From positions 62,001 to 126,000 of the forward strand of contig NZ_JAUHTQ010000001.1 of NCBI RefSeq assembly GCF_030418165.1: DNA of 64,000 bases. Reading direction: 5' to 3'. The notes below the pieces were generated by a model. That model searched no databases, was not told the origin of the DNA, and saw only the letters and a program-made list of their open reading frames with translations. This DNA is from Ureibacillus aquaedulcis. Its GTDB lineage: Bacteria; Bacillota; Bacilli; Bacillales_A; Planococcaceae. The translations under genes and the position numbers were made by a program. Shown piece after piece: positions 52,041 through 60,993 of this stretch (positions are counted from its first letter, which is position 1; every line of letters starts with the position of its first letter).

Positions 52041-53153
52041 TTAAACGGTCACTCTTTTGAGCCTGGGTCCCAAAGTACTTAAAACATCGTGGCTTACGGT
52101 GCCGATTTTAACCGCAACATCTTCAATATGGATCGTTTCTTTAAGGTCTGTTCCTACTAAGGTAACAATATCGCCTACCTGGACGTCGTCAACATTTGTT
52201 AGATCGATCATCATATGATCGAGACAAACTGAGCCAATTATTGGCACGCGGTGTCCCCGTACCAATGCTTCTCCTTGCTTTTGGGATAATTTCTCGGGAA
52301 TACCGTCAGCAAATCCGATAGGGAGAACAGCAATTTTTTTATCTACATCCGTTGTATTGGCTTTATCGTAACCGATGGTATCTCCAGCTTGAACATCTTT
52401 AATGATAATTATTTTTGTACGGATAGACAGGACCGGTCGTAAAGGGAGCTGTAGTTTGGTTGTGTTGTAGTGGCTTCTTATTCCATAAATGAGAGTTCCA
52501 ATTCTGGCGTAATCATACTGTAAATGCGGATAATTCAACATGCCGTAACTATTTTGAATATGGGTTTTAGGAAGTTCTATACCTGACATTTTTAACTGCT
52601 CCAATAGTTCATTAAAACGATGAACTTGTTTAAGAGTAAACTCGATATCGCTTGCATCTAGAGTGTCAGACCTCGAGAAATGACTATAGATTCCCTCAAC
52701 CTTTAAGTTCTTCAAATTGAAAATAGCCTTAATATTTGGAACATCCCAATGTTTTTCACCTAGGCGGTTCATGCCGGTATCCACTTTTATGTGCACCCGA
52801 AATACTCCTCCCGAAGAGTTCAGCTCTTTAGCATAGGGGTAATCAATCACATTCTGAATCAAGTTCCATTCGGTTAATTTGAAGGATTCCTCAATAGGAG
52901 TAAAGCTTAATATGAGGATGTCATTTTGATAACCGGCTTTTCTGATTTCTATGGCTTCATATAATGTTGCTACTGCTACTGCACTCACGCCCAGCTTCTG
53001 CAGCTCCTTCGCAATTTCTTGGCTGCCATGCCCATAAGCATTAGCTTTTACTACGGCCATCAGCTCAGTATTTATAGGTAAATATTCTTTTATAATTTGG
53101 AGATTATATGCAAGATTACTTGTATTTAATTCAATCCAAGCACGATGTACCAT
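52041..53153 (-). CDS. alr: Alanine racemase
   Basis: 370 residues, PLP-dependent, making D-alanine for peptidoglycan. The PLP lysine is in MAVVKANAYGHG (about residue 36), the carbamylated-lysine region in HIKVDTGMNRLG, the second catalytic tyrosine in DTIGYDKA (counterpart of Tyr265), and SVCLDHMMIDL also matches. The ATG at 53153 gives the standard MVHRAWIELN start, but its only visible ribosome site (GGGGG) lies about 14 bases upstream. An upstream in-frame TTG at 53174 is the alternative. It is transcribed alone beside topB. Confidence 0.92.
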   Translation of the reverse strand: MVHRAWIELNTSNLAYNLQIIKEYLPINTELMAVVKANAYGHGSQEIAKELQKLGVSAVAVATLYEAIEIRKAGYQNDILILSFTPIEESFKLTEWNLIQNVIDYPYAKELNSSGGVFRVHIKVDTGMNRLGEKHWDVPNIKAIFNLKNLKVEGIYSHFSRSDTLDASDIEFTLKQVHRFNELLEQLKMSGIELPKTHIQNSYGMLNYPHLQYDYARIGTLIYGIRSHYNTTKLQLPLRPVLSIRTKIIIIKDVQAGDTIGYDKANTTDVDKKIAVLPIGFADGIPEKLSQKQGEALVRGHRVPIIGSVCLDHMMIDLTNVDDVQVGDIVTLVGTDLKETIHIEDVAVKIGTVSHDVLSTLGPRLKRVTV

Positions 53154-53502
53154 AATATAAAAAGGAACCCCCAATCCTAGATTTAGCTGGATCTGAGATT
53201 ATTATTGTTAATTTAGTTAAGTTCTATTACACATATTTTTGGGATTGTGAGTTTTTTGTATATAGAGTCATTATTAGATTAAGCAGCTGAGTTTTAATAA
53301 GTAGATGTTGAGGGGGGAGAATTAGAAATGAGTTTTAAATTATAACCCTATAATATTTTCTAGGGATAAACAATATGAACGTTTTGTTTACCGATTGTAA
53401 ATGTATTGTAAATTTTATATTTCAATTTTGTAATAACATTTACATCCGTCCATGTATTATGAATAATTAGTGTCGATGGCATCGAAAGGATGGAACAAAT
53501 TG
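53154..53502. other. Divergent intergenic region between alr and the Na/Pi gene
   Basis: About 350 bases. It carries a very strong ribosome-site-like GAGGGGGGAG followed by ATG and only five codons (MSFKL, 53328-53345). No riboswitch or dyad operator was recognised. Confidence 0.35.
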
Positions 53503-55137
53503 ATGGATTGGCAGACAATGATTTTCCAATTTCTTGGAGGTCTAGGTTTATTCTTATTTGCAATTAAATACATGGGGGACGGACTTCAAAAAGCAGCTGG
53601 AGACAGACTACGCGAAATTTTAGATAGATTTACAACAAACCCGGTTATGGGTGTGTTAGTGGGAATTATAGTGACGGTATTAATTCAATCGAGCTCAGGA
53701 ACAATTGTTATTATTGTTGGTCTTGTAAGTGCTGGATTTATGACATTGCGTCAGGCGATTGGTGTTATTATGGGCGCCAATATTGGGACAACGGTCACGG
53801 CATTTATTATAGGCTTTGATGTGGGTGCTTATTCTTATCCAATTCTGGCACTAGGCGCTGTGCTATTATTCTTTTTTAAAAGTGATCGAATTCATAATAT
53901 TGGGCAAATTCTTTTTGGTTTTGCAGGGCTTTTCATCGGTCTTGAAATGATGGGCAATGGAATGACGCCATTAAGAAATTGGGATGCGTTTGTTGATTTG
54001 ACGGTTAGCTTCAGTGAACATCCAATATTGGGTGTAGTTGCAGGAACAGTCTTTACATTAATTGTACAATCTTCATCAGCAACTATAGGGATTTTACAAG
54101 GGCTTTATTCAGAAGGTTTGATTCCTCTAGGTGGGGCACTTCCCGTGTTATTTGGAGATAATATTGGGACAACCATTACTGCCGTTTTAGCATCATTAGC
54201 AGTTTCTGTAGCCGCGCGCCGTGCAGCAGCTGCCCATGTACTATTCAACATAATAGGTACAATCATTTTCATGATTTTCTTGCCGGTATTCATCAATTAC
54301 ATCGAATGGATAACTGGTGCACTAGGTCTTGAAGAAAAAATGCAAATAGCCTTCGCGCATGGTACCTTCAATGTCGTTAATACCCTGATTCAATTGCCGT
54401 TAATTGGATTATTAGTGGTTTTAGTAACAAAGTTAGTTCCCGGTGAGGATGCAATGGTTGAATACAGTGCGAAATACATAGATAAATCTCTAATCGGGCA
54501 ATCTCCCTCCATTGCACTTGGACAAGCAAAAGAAGAAGTGGTTCGAATGGGGGAATTTGCTGTATACGGGCTTCAAGAGTCGATGGATTATTTATTGACA
54601 AGCGAAAATAAGCATGTGAATATGACCATCCAACTCGAGGAAGCCATTAATAATCTAGAACGGATAACAACAGATTATCTAGTTCAATTATCAAAAGAAT
54701 CATTATCGGAGAATGATTCCAAGTTGCATCATTCACTATTTCAGAATATACGCGACATTGAAAGAGTAGGAGATCATTTCGAAAATCTGGTTGAGTTAAT
54801 ACAAGCGAGGGACTCTAACCGCGTTAAATTTAGTGAAGAAGCAACAGGGGAACTAAAGGAAATGTATGAACTCGTTTTAGACACGGTAAGCTTATCAGTG
54901 CTTGCATTAGACAAGCAAAGCAAGGATTTTGCCAGAGAAGTGTTGAGTAAAGAAGACCGTATAGATGAGTTGGAAAGAATTCTCCGTAAGCGCCATATTG
55001 TTCGTTTAAACAAAGGTGAATGTTCAGGACAAGCTGGCATCATTTTTGCAGATATTATTAGTAATTTAGAGCGTGTGGGCGATCATGCAGTAAACATTGC
55101 TGAAACAATTTTAAGGGAAAATCATCAAATAGCGTAA
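53503..55137 (+). CDS. Na+/phosphate cotransporter family protein with PhoU-like tail
   Basis: 544 residues. Two inverted-topology repeats of the Na/Pi cotransporter family hold the QSSS-type signatures (LIQSSSGTIVIIVG and LIVQSSSATIGI), each followed by GANIGTT/GDNIGTT glycine motifs. The last 190 residues form helical PhoU-like bundles (LEEAINNLERITTDYL, NIRDIERVGDHFENLVEL, IISNLERVGDHAVNIAETIL). It imports phosphate (or another anion) with sodium, with the tail likely sensing phosphate status. Start choice: the ATG at 53503 (MDWQTM) is conserved-looking. In-frame ATGs at 53470 and 53476 would add a few residues. Confidence 0.88.
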   Translation: MDWQTMIFQFLGGLGLFLFAIKYMGDGLQKAAGDRLREILDRFTTNPVMGVLVGIIVTVLIQSSSGTIVIIVGLVSAGFMTLRQAIGVIMGANIGTTVTAFIIGFDVGAYSYPILALGAVLLFFFKSDRIHNIGQILFGFAGLFIGLEMMGNGMTPLRNWDAFVDLTVSFSEHPILGVVAGTVFTLIVQSSSATIGILQGLYSEGLIPLGGALPVLFGDNIGTTITAVLASLAVSVAARRAAAAHVLFNIIGTIIFMIFLPVFINYIEWITGALGLEEKMQIAFAHGTFNVVNTLIQLPLIGLLVVLVTKLVPGEDAMVEYSAKYIDKSLIGQSPSIALGQAKEEVVRMGEFAVYGLQESMDYLLTSENKHVNMTIQLEEAINNLERITTDYLVQLSKESLSENDSKLHHSLFQNIRDIERVGDHFENLVELIQARDSNRVKFSEEATGELKEMYELVLDTVSLSVLALDKQSKDFAREVLSKEDRIDELERILRKRHIVRLNKGECSGQAGIIFADIISNLERVGDHAVNIAETILRENHQIA

Positions 55138-55140
55138 TGG

Positions 55141-55176
55141 AAAAAATGTGCAAATTCTCGGGCTTGCACATTTTTT
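55141..55176. terminator. Intrinsic terminator
   Basis: Stem aaaaaatgtgcaa / ttgcacatttttt with a ten-base loop, directly after the Na/Pi gene. It is symmetric in A and T runs. Confidence 0.9.
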
Positions 55177-55302
55177 ATTAATTTATGGAATATTATCCCC
55201 CTCGTTTTAAGAGAAAATGATTAAAGTATTTGCAGAAAATTACATTTTAAATTAAAATATTATGTACTGTGTGATTATTTTCCTATGATAGGGTGATTTT
55301 TG

Positions 55303-55866
55303 ATGAGAGTATCAAGTTTCCTGTTGAATAATAGTAATTTCGAAGAGCGTAAGCGTATAATGCAACGGAAGGAAGCAAATGACGCTTACAAAAAGAATGC
55401 CCTATACACCCAAGCAAAAAAGAATCCGATGCTCAAGGTTCTTGAGGATCTATTATCTGGAAAAACGGAAAAAGAACTTTTTGAAAAAGACCAGGATTTA
55501 AATGAGGCAAGTGAAAATGTATTATCCCCATCACCTAAAATAAAGGAAGACCATTCCTTATTTACGGATTCACCTCGTGAAGATAAGGACAGAGAAACAC
55601 TAACTTCTGAAATAGTGCTGCCTTCAGCTGCTGAACTGGCTAGTGATCATGATGAAAATATAAATCGAATTCCGCATGGACAGTTTGATTTCATTGTTTC
55701 TGAGTTGATGGCTAAACCGACAGACCGAGATAAGATATATAAAAGTTTAGAAGATATGGTTTTTGAAAAAACGTATACGAAAGCTGTTTCAAGTTATACT
55801 TACCAAATGCAGATGGCACAAAACGAATTTAGATTAGAACAATCATTGTTTTCTCTGACTGCATAA
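55303..55866 (+). CDS. Hypothetical charged protein
   Basis: 187 residues, not recognised. No membrane helix or signal peptide is visible. The first 70 residues are strongly basic and helical (NFEERKRIMQRKEANDAYKK, NPMLKVLEDLL). The middle is acidic and probably disordered (SPREDKDRETLTSE). The C-terminus is helical and Gln/Met-rich (SSYTYQMQMAQNEFRLEQSL). GGGTG precedes the ATG and a terminator follows. Codon use and a clear frame suggest a real gene, but I can offer no function. Confidence 0.6.
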   Translation: MRVSSFLLNNSNFEERKRIMQRKEANDAYKKNALYTQAKKNPMLKVLEDLLSGKTEKELFEKDQDLNEASENVLSPSPKIKEDHSLFTDSPREDKDRETLTSEIVLPSAAELASDHDENINRIPHGQFDFIVSELMAKPTDRDKIYKSLEDMVFEKTYTKAVSSYTYQMQMAQNEFRLEQSLFSLTA

Positions 55867-55880
55867 TAAATCACTGAAAT

Positions 55881-55922
55881 GTCCACCTCTAAAGATTGAA
55901 CTGCTTTAGGTGGGCGTTTTTT
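55881..55922 (+). terminator. Intrinsic terminator
   Basis: Stem gtccacctctaaag / ctttaggtgggc (one bulge) with a nine-base loop and T6, after the hypothetical gene. Confidence 0.85.
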
Positions 55923-56016
55923 ATTTTCAAAATTCAAGTCTTCATTTACAACGGAATTCCATAAATTTGGTATGATTAGATTGGAAAACTTAGGGAGTTT
56001 AGGAGCAATGCTAGTG

Positions 56017-56502
56017 ATGGCCAAACAAAAAGTGACGAAAACAAATGCTGTTCGTTTATTGGATCAACAAAAAATAGACTACAACATAATAGAATATTCA
56101 ATTGAAGATAACCAAGTAGATGGCGTGGCGGTAGCACAAAAGATCGGTCACCCCGTTTCGCACGTCTTTAAAACATTAGTGGCTACGGCAGGTACCGGGA
56201 AATACTTTGTTTTTGTGATTCCAGTCTCACAAGAGCTAAATTTAAAAGCCTGTGCAAAGGTTGCAGGGGAAAAGAAAATCGAAATGCTGCATGTCAAAGA
56301 CTTGCTGCCTACAACGGGTTATATTCGTGGGGGCTGTTCACCTATTGGCATGAAGAAGCGTTTCCCAACATTTATCGACGCATCGGCTCTGGCATTAGAA
56401 TATATAGTGGTTAGCGCTGGTAAAATTGGGATGCAAATTGTGCTAAACCCGAATGATTTAATTCGTGTAACGTATGGTAATTTTGAAAAGTTGACTGTAT
56501 GA
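56017..56502 (+). CDS. ybaK: Cys-tRNA(Pro) deacylase (YbaK/EbsC family)
   Basis: 161 residues of the YbaK fold. TKTNAVRLLDQQKIDYNIIE at the N-terminus, HPVSHVFKTLVA with the conserved FKTL and its lysine, FVIPVSQELNLK, and GYIRGGCSPIGMKKRFPTFI are the family motifs. The enzyme frees tRNA(Pro) that has been charged with cysteine by error. AGGAG lies 11 bases before the ATG at 56017 and eight before a GTG at 56014. Both starts are acceptable. Confidence 0.92.
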   Translation: MAKQKVTKTNAVRLLDQQKIDYNIIEYSIEDNQVDGVAVAQKIGHPVSHVFKTLVATAGTGKYFVFVIPVSQELNLKACAKVAGEKKIEMLHVKDLLPTTGYIRGGCSPIGMKKRFPTFIDASALALEYIVVSAGKIGMQIVLNPNDLIRVTYGNFEKLTV

Positions 56503-56592
56503 TAGTAAAGGTTTATGAGGGTAGATCATCTGTCATTGGATTGACAATGAATCAACTAAACTTTTATGCATTTTTAGAAAGAAGGCTTTGAA

Positions 56593-57252
56593 TTGAGGAA
56601 AGAATTAATATGGAAATGGCTGTTCTTCTTTGTCGGATTAGCAGTGATGTCACTGGGAGTTTCCATGGTTATAAAGGGAAAAGCACTGGGGACAGGGTCC
56701 TGGGATGTGCTGCATATTGCACTATTTGAAAATGTCGGATTAACGATTGGTTCGTGGTCTGTTATAACTGGGTTTGTAATCGTAGGATCAACATCCCTTC
56801 TTTTAAAAGAATGGCCAAAGCTTGCTACATGGCTCAATATGATTTTATGTGGACCTTTTATCGACTTTTACAGCTGGATATTGCCTGATTCTACAGGGAT
56901 ATTTTTTGATGTATTTTATTTCTTAATGGGTATTCTCGTTTTGGGTGTGGGCTGTGGGTTGTATATTTCACCAAGACTTGGTGCAGGACCTCGTGATACA
57001 TTGATGATGATTTTTGCTAAAAAGTTTAGGGGCTCCATAGGAAGAGCTCGTTTAGCTATGGAAGCCCTGATCGCCTTGATTGGTGGGTTGCTTGGCGGCC
57101 CTATTGGTGCAGGTACACTCATTATCGCTTTATGCACAGGTTACGTAGTGCAAATGTCTCTGCCGTTTTTTGAAAAAATGCTTGCAAAAAAACTGGATAA
57201 CAAAGATCAAGATAAAGACTTTTCACATAAAAATCTCGCAAAAGAATTATAA
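56593..57252 (+). CDS. YczE/YitT-like membrane protein
   Basis: 219 residues with about five or six hydrophobic helices. Motifs are SLGVSMVIKGKALGTGSWDV near residues 20-39 and the related GLYISPRLGAGPRDTLMMIF further on, a pair of G.GPWD-like repeats typical of YczE/YyaS-type proteins. GGLLGGPIGAGTLIIALCTG-Y also fits. The start is TTG with AGAAGG seven bases upstream. Function is unknown, and a transport role is suggested only by topology. Its terminator lies partly within the last codons. Confidence 0.75.
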   Translation: MRKELIWKWLFFFVGLAVMSLGVSMVIKGKALGTGSWDVLHIALFENVGLTIGSWSVITGFVIVGSTSLLLKEWPKLATWLNMILCGPFIDFYSWILPDSTGIFFDVFYFLMGILVLGVGCGLYISPRLGAGPRDTLMMIFAKKFRGSIGRARLAMEALIALIGGLLGGPIGAGTLIIALCTGYVVQMSLPFFEKMLAKKLDNKDQDKDFSHKNLAKEL

Positions 57253-57267
57253 TTTGCGAGGTTTTTA
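57230..57267 (+). terminator. Terminator overlapping the 3' end of the YczE-like gene
   Basis: Stem aaaatctcgcaaa / tttgcgaggtttt (one G-U pair) with a loop of about ten bases that contains the stop codon. A T run follows. Confidence 0.82.
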
Positions 57268-57372
57268 TTTTTTAAAATTCGGCTCCCGACTTTTCAGAGA
57301 ATTCACACATATCGAAAAAACGATTGATTATGCTAAAATTTATTTAACTATGATGCAAAGGGAGATGAATCC

Positions 57373-58563
57373 ATGTCTAAAATTTTAGATACATTCCTAA
57401 ATGAAAACCTGGAAGTTTTACGTGATCAAGGACTATACAATGAAATTGATGCAGTTGAAGGGGCTAACGGTCCGGTTATTCAAGTAAACGGGAAGAAATT
57501 AGTCAATCTATCATCCAATAACTATTTAGGTTTAGCTACGAATGAAGAATTAAAACAAGTAGCAAAAGATGCAATCGATAAATATGGTGTGGGTGCGGGA
57601 GCGGTTCGTACAATTAACGGGACGATGGATCTGCATGTGAAATTGGAAGAAAAGCTGGCGGAATTCAAAGGGACGGAAGCTGCCATCTCCTATCAATCTG
57701 GCTTTAACTGTAACATGGCTGCTATTTCAGCTGTAATGGATAAGAATGATGCAATTCTATCGGATCAATTAAACCATGCATCGATCATTGATGGCTGCCG
57801 TTTATCCAAAGCGAAAATTATCGCTTATAATCACTCGGATATGGATGACCTTCGTGCTAAAGCAAAGGAAGCAACGGAATCAGGTTTATATAACAAAATA
57901 ATGGTCATTACGGATGGCGTCTTCTCAATGGATGGAGATATTGCGAAATTGCCGGAAATCGTGGAAATCGCAAAAGAATTCGACCTAATTACTTATGTAG
58001 ACGATGCTCACGGTTCCGGTGTAACGGGTAAAGGAAAAGGAACAGTAAAGCATTTTGGTCTTGAAAAAGAAATCGACTTCCAAATCGGTACACTATCTAA
58101 GGCAATTGGGGTAGTAGGTGGCTATGTAGCTGGTAAGAAAAATTTAATCGACTGGCTAAAAGTTCGTTCACGTCCATTCTTATTCTCGACTGCCGTAACA
58201 CCGGGTGACGTTGCAGCGATTACTCGTGCGGTTCAAATGATTATCGATTCGACGGAATTACACGATAAACTTTGGGAAAATGGCGATTATTTAAAAGCGG
58301 GCTTAAAAAAACTTGGATTTAACATCGGTGCGTCAGAAACACCAATCACTCCTTGTATTATTGGAGATGAAAAATTAACACAAGTTTTCTCCAAACGTCT
58401 GGTGGAAGAAGGCGTTTATGCAAAAGCAATCGTCTTCCCAACAGTACCAAAGGGAACAGGGCGTGTCCGCAACATGCCAACTGCATCCCACACTAAAGAA
58501 ATGCTGGATGATGCTTTAGCTATCTACGAAAAAGTAGGCCGCGAACTAGGCGTAATCCAATAA
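57373..58563 (+). CDS. kbl: Glycine C-acetyltransferase (2-amino-3-ketobutyrate CoA ligase)
   Basis: 396 residues, an alpha-oxoamine synthase of PLP fold type I. It joins glycine and acetyl-CoA reversibly to 2-amino-3-ketobutyrate, the second step of threonine breakdown. Family marks are [63 protein letters not shown] and the PLP lysine in [16 protein letters not shown]. An AAGGGAG site precedes the ATG. The usual partner tdh (threonine dehydrogenase) is not next to it here. Confidence 0.92.
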   Translation: MSKILDTFLNENLEVLRDQGLYNEIDAVEGANGPVIQVNGKKLVNLSSNNYLGLATNEELKQVAKDAIDKYGVGAGAVRTINGTMDLHVKLEEKLAEFKGTEAAISYQSGFNCNMAAISAVMDKNDAILSDQLNHASIIDGCRLSKAKIIAYNHSDMDDLRAKAKEATESGLYNKIMVITDGVFSMDGDIAKLPEIVEIAKEFDLITYVDDAHGSGVTGKGKGTVKHFGLEKEIDFQIGTLSKAIGVVGGYVAGKKNLIDWLKVRSRPFLFSTAVTPGDVAAITRAVQMIIDSTELHDKLWENGDYLKAGLKKLGFNIGASETPITPCIIGDEKLTQVFSKRLVEEGVYAKAIVFPTVPKGTGRVRNMPTASHTKEMLDDALAIYEKVGRELGVIQ

Positions 58564-58572
58564 TACCTCCCA

Positions 58573-58606
58573 AACCGAATGCGAAATTTCCTCGCATTCG
58601 GTTTTT
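58573..58606 (+). terminator. Intrinsic terminator after kbl
   Basis: Stem aaccgaatgcga / tcgcattcggtt with a seven-base loop and T run. A GGTGCC-type sequence (gttccaggcacc) follows at about 58613. Confidence 0.92.
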
Positions 58607-58683
58607 AGTATGAGTTCCAGGCACCTTTTTTAGGCTGTTGACATAAAAATAAGTTAACAAACCAATGGAAGGATGGCGTCTTT

Positions 58684-59745
58684 TTGAGCTCTACAGTAAC
58701 GCACTTTTTCGGGCAAGCATTAACCGGTCAGGGGATAAAGCAGCTTTATAATGAAATTATGAGCGAAGCGAAAACCGTTTATCTATTAAAAGGAGCCCGT
58801 GGTTTTACAGTAGCTGAATGTTTAAGCAAGCTCGGTATACATTATAAGAGTAAAGGATTGGATATCGAATATTTCCACGACCCACTTTTCGAAGATTATA
58901 TTGAAGCAGTTTTTGTAAAAGACCCGCACAATATTCTTTTCCTCGAAGCATCAAACCTTCTGATTGATCCAATCGCTTCACATGTGCAAGTAGTATCCTT
59001 AGAGGGTTGTCTGGATAAACAGAAAATTGTTGAAAGACAAGAAGATTTCCTGCACTTATCCAATAGGAAGGAAGATTCTTATCTCAAATGCTTTCAAGCT
59101 CTTTCAAATGCCCTGAAAATTCACGATGATTGGGAAGTAGAAACGCGACGGCATATGGACTGGAAGGGGCTGGACGCCAAAACGGATGAGTTAATGCAGA
59201 AAGTGTTTGGAGATAGGAAATTTGAAAAGAGCGGTCAAAAAACACATCGATTGCTGGGTACATTAACTCCAGGCGGTGCACGAGATACGGTTCAAAGCAT
59301 TACGCAAAACCTTGAAAAAAGATTGTTTATCAAGGGATATCCAGGAACGGGGAAATCCTCCATGATGAAAAAGTTGGTTGACGTTGCATTGGAGCGGGGG
59401 TTTGATGCCCAACTAGTATGGTGCGGGCTCGATTCAAACTCTGTGGACATGGTGATATTACCAGAATTAAAGCTTTGTATATTTGATAGTACGGAACCCC
59501 ATCAATACTTCCCGGAAAGAATAGGCGACGAAATCTTTGATATAGCGAGCCTTTGCCATCCAACAGAAGTAGAACAAGCGAACATTAAAGAAATCGTCTC
59601 GAACTATCGCTCCACGATGAATGATGCAATGGCTTATGCTGGCTTGTATGCGGAGGCAGAAAGAAAGGTACGCAAGCTGTTAGACGATGCGATTATCATT
59701 GAAAAATTCGAAGAAAAGACGGCTGATTTGTTTTGGGATATCTAG
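58684..59745 (+). CDS. P-loop ATPase of the PRK06851 type with a degenerate first P-loop
   Basis: 353 residues. Two repeated P-loop modules are expected in this family. The second is intact: IKGYPGTGKSSMMKKLV at about residues 218-234, followed by ELKLCIFDSTEPHQ, typical of the group. In the first (about residues 32-50), the expected GxxxxGK[ST] is replaced by LKGARGFTVAECL, so it probably cannot bind ATP. A helical C-terminus follows. The start is TTG with a GGAAGGATGG site. Function is not known for this family, and the gene stands alone. Nucleotide binding by one site only is inferred. Confidence 0.65.
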   Translation: MSSTVTHFFGQALTGQGIKQLYNEIMSEAKTVYLLKGARGFTVAECLSKLGIHYKSKGLDIEYFHDPLFEDYIEAVFVKDPHNILFLEASNLLIDPIASHVQVVSLEGCLDKQKIVERQEDFLHLSNRKEDSYLKCFQALSNALKIHDDWEVETRRHMDWKGLDAKTDELMQKVFGDRKFEKSGQKTHRLLGTLTPGGARDTVQSITQNLEKRLFIKGYPGTGKSSMMKKLVDVALERGFDAQLVWCGLDSNSVDMVILPELKLCIFDSTEPHQYFPERIGDEIFDIASLCHPTEVEQANIKEIVSNYRSTMNDAMAYAGLYAEAERKVRKLLDDAIIIEKFEEKTADLFWDI

Positions 59746-59835
59746 TATTTTTCAAGAGTTAACTTTTTATATAAAATGAGTCACGTTTGCATTAGTACTC
59801 TGATGAAACAAAATGTAATTAAATAAAGCAGTGAA

Positions 59836-59872
59836 AAAATGCTATTCATTCAGTGAAATGAGTAGCATTTTT
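59836..59872 (+). terminator. Intrinsic terminator
   Basis: Stem aaaatgctattcatt / aatgagtagcatttt (one G-U or mismatch) with a six-base loop and T run, about 90 bases after the P-loop gene. Confidence 0.85.
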
Positions 59873-59892
59873 ATTTGAATATACTTTTAATA

Positions 59893-59930
59893 TTGACAAT
59901 TATAATTATTATGTGTAGTCTGATTAATCA
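59893..59930 (+). promoter_or_regulatory. Promoter and palindrome upstream of metNPQ
   Basis: TTGACA (59893-59898) and TAGTCT (59916-59921) lie 17 bases apart, with TG before the -10. The perfect palindrome tgattaatca (59921-59930) overlaps the expected start site. No S-box sequence or T-box is visible between 59746 and 59982. Confidence 0.5.
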
Positions 59931-59982
59931 TACATATTTAGTTGGTATTAATGCTTTTATTATCTTTAGTTAGGAGAAGTAT

Positions 59983-60993
59983 ATGCTTGAGTTTCAAAAT
60001 ATTACAAAAATATATACATCCAAAAACAAACAAGTAGTCGGCGTTGATAATGTCTCCTTAAAAATTAATAAAGGTGATATTTTTGGAATAGTTGGCTATT
60101 CGGGAGCGGGAAAAAGTTCGTTGCTTCGTTGTGTCAATTTGCTGGAAAGACCGTCTAGCGGAAAAGTACTTGTCGATGGAGTTGATTTAACAAAACTTTC
60201 GAGTGGTGCTCTACGAACGGCAAGATTGAAAATTGGGATGATCTTTCAACACTTTTATCTAATTAGCCAAAAGACTGTTGGAGAAAATATCGCTTTTGCT
60301 TTGCGTGCAGCAAATACACCCAAAAATAAAATTAATGGACGTGTTAAAGAGCTGCTTGAAATGGTTGGTTTATCGGATAAAAAAGATGTGTTTCCAGCCC
60401 AGCTTAGTGGGGGGCAAAAACAACGTGTAGGAATTGCACGTGCACTTGCCAACAATCCATCAATTTTGCTATGTGATGAGGCAACTTCTGCACTTGATCC
60501 AAAGACAACGCTATCCATTTTAAAATTATTGAAACAAATTAATGAAAAGCTTGGTATTACCATTGTTTTGATTACACATGAAATGAATGTTGTAAAAGAA
60601 ATATGCAATCGAATGGCGATAATGCAAGATGGAAAAGTGATTGAGGAAGGCGCTGTTTATGATATCTTCGCCCAACCGGTTAAGCCGTTAACCCAGGAAT
60701 TTATTAATAGTGTTGTATCTTTTGAGATTCCCGATGAAATCTTGAAGGATGTAAAAGGACAAGTTCTAAAACTGTTATTTAAAGGTGATGTGGCTGGAGA
60801 GGGTGTTATTTCAGATACAATCCAGCAGTTTGATGTAAAAGGGAATTTCTTGCATGGCACAATTGAATATATTCAGGAACGGCCACTTGGGATTTTCATC
60901 ATGGAGTTGCAAGGTGAAAAAACAGTAGTGAATGAAGCAAAAAATTATATGGAACAACGTGGGGCGATAGTGGAGGTGGTTAAACATGTTTGA
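59983..60993 (+). CDS. metN: Methionine ABC transporter ATPase
   Basis: 336 residues. ABC ATPase with Walker A GYSGAGKSS (about 38-46), the signature LSGGQKQRVGIARALA, Walker B ILLCDEATSALDPKT and TIVLITHEMNVV. It is followed by a C-terminal NIL/ACT-like domain (about 255-336, LKLLFKGDVAGEGVISDTIQ...) that binds methionine and inhibits uptake in MetN proteins. It couples ATP hydrolysis to import of D/L-methionine. It overlaps metP by eight bases. Confidence 0.93.
   Translation: MLEFQNITKIYTSKNKQVVGVDNVSLKINKGDIFGIVGYSGAGKSSLLRCVNLLERPSSGKVLVDGVDLTKLSSGALRTARLKIGMIFQHFYLISQKTVGENIAFALRAANTPKNKINGRVKELLEMVGLSDKKDVFPAQLSGGQKQRVGIARALANNPSILLCDEATSALDPKTTLSILKLLKQINEKLGITIVLITHEMNVVKEICNRMAIMQDGKVIEEGAVYDIFAQPVKPLTQEFINSVVSFEIPDEILKDVKGQVLKLLFKGDVAGEGVISDTIQQFDVKGNFLHGTIEYIQERPLGIFIMELQGEKTVVNEAKNYMEQRGAIVEVVKHV

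Noticed and set aside
59746-59982. SAM (S-box) riboswitch before metNPQ
   Set aside because: Characteristic S-box sequence blocks were searched for by eye and not found; only a transcription terminator of the previous gene and a promoter are visible.
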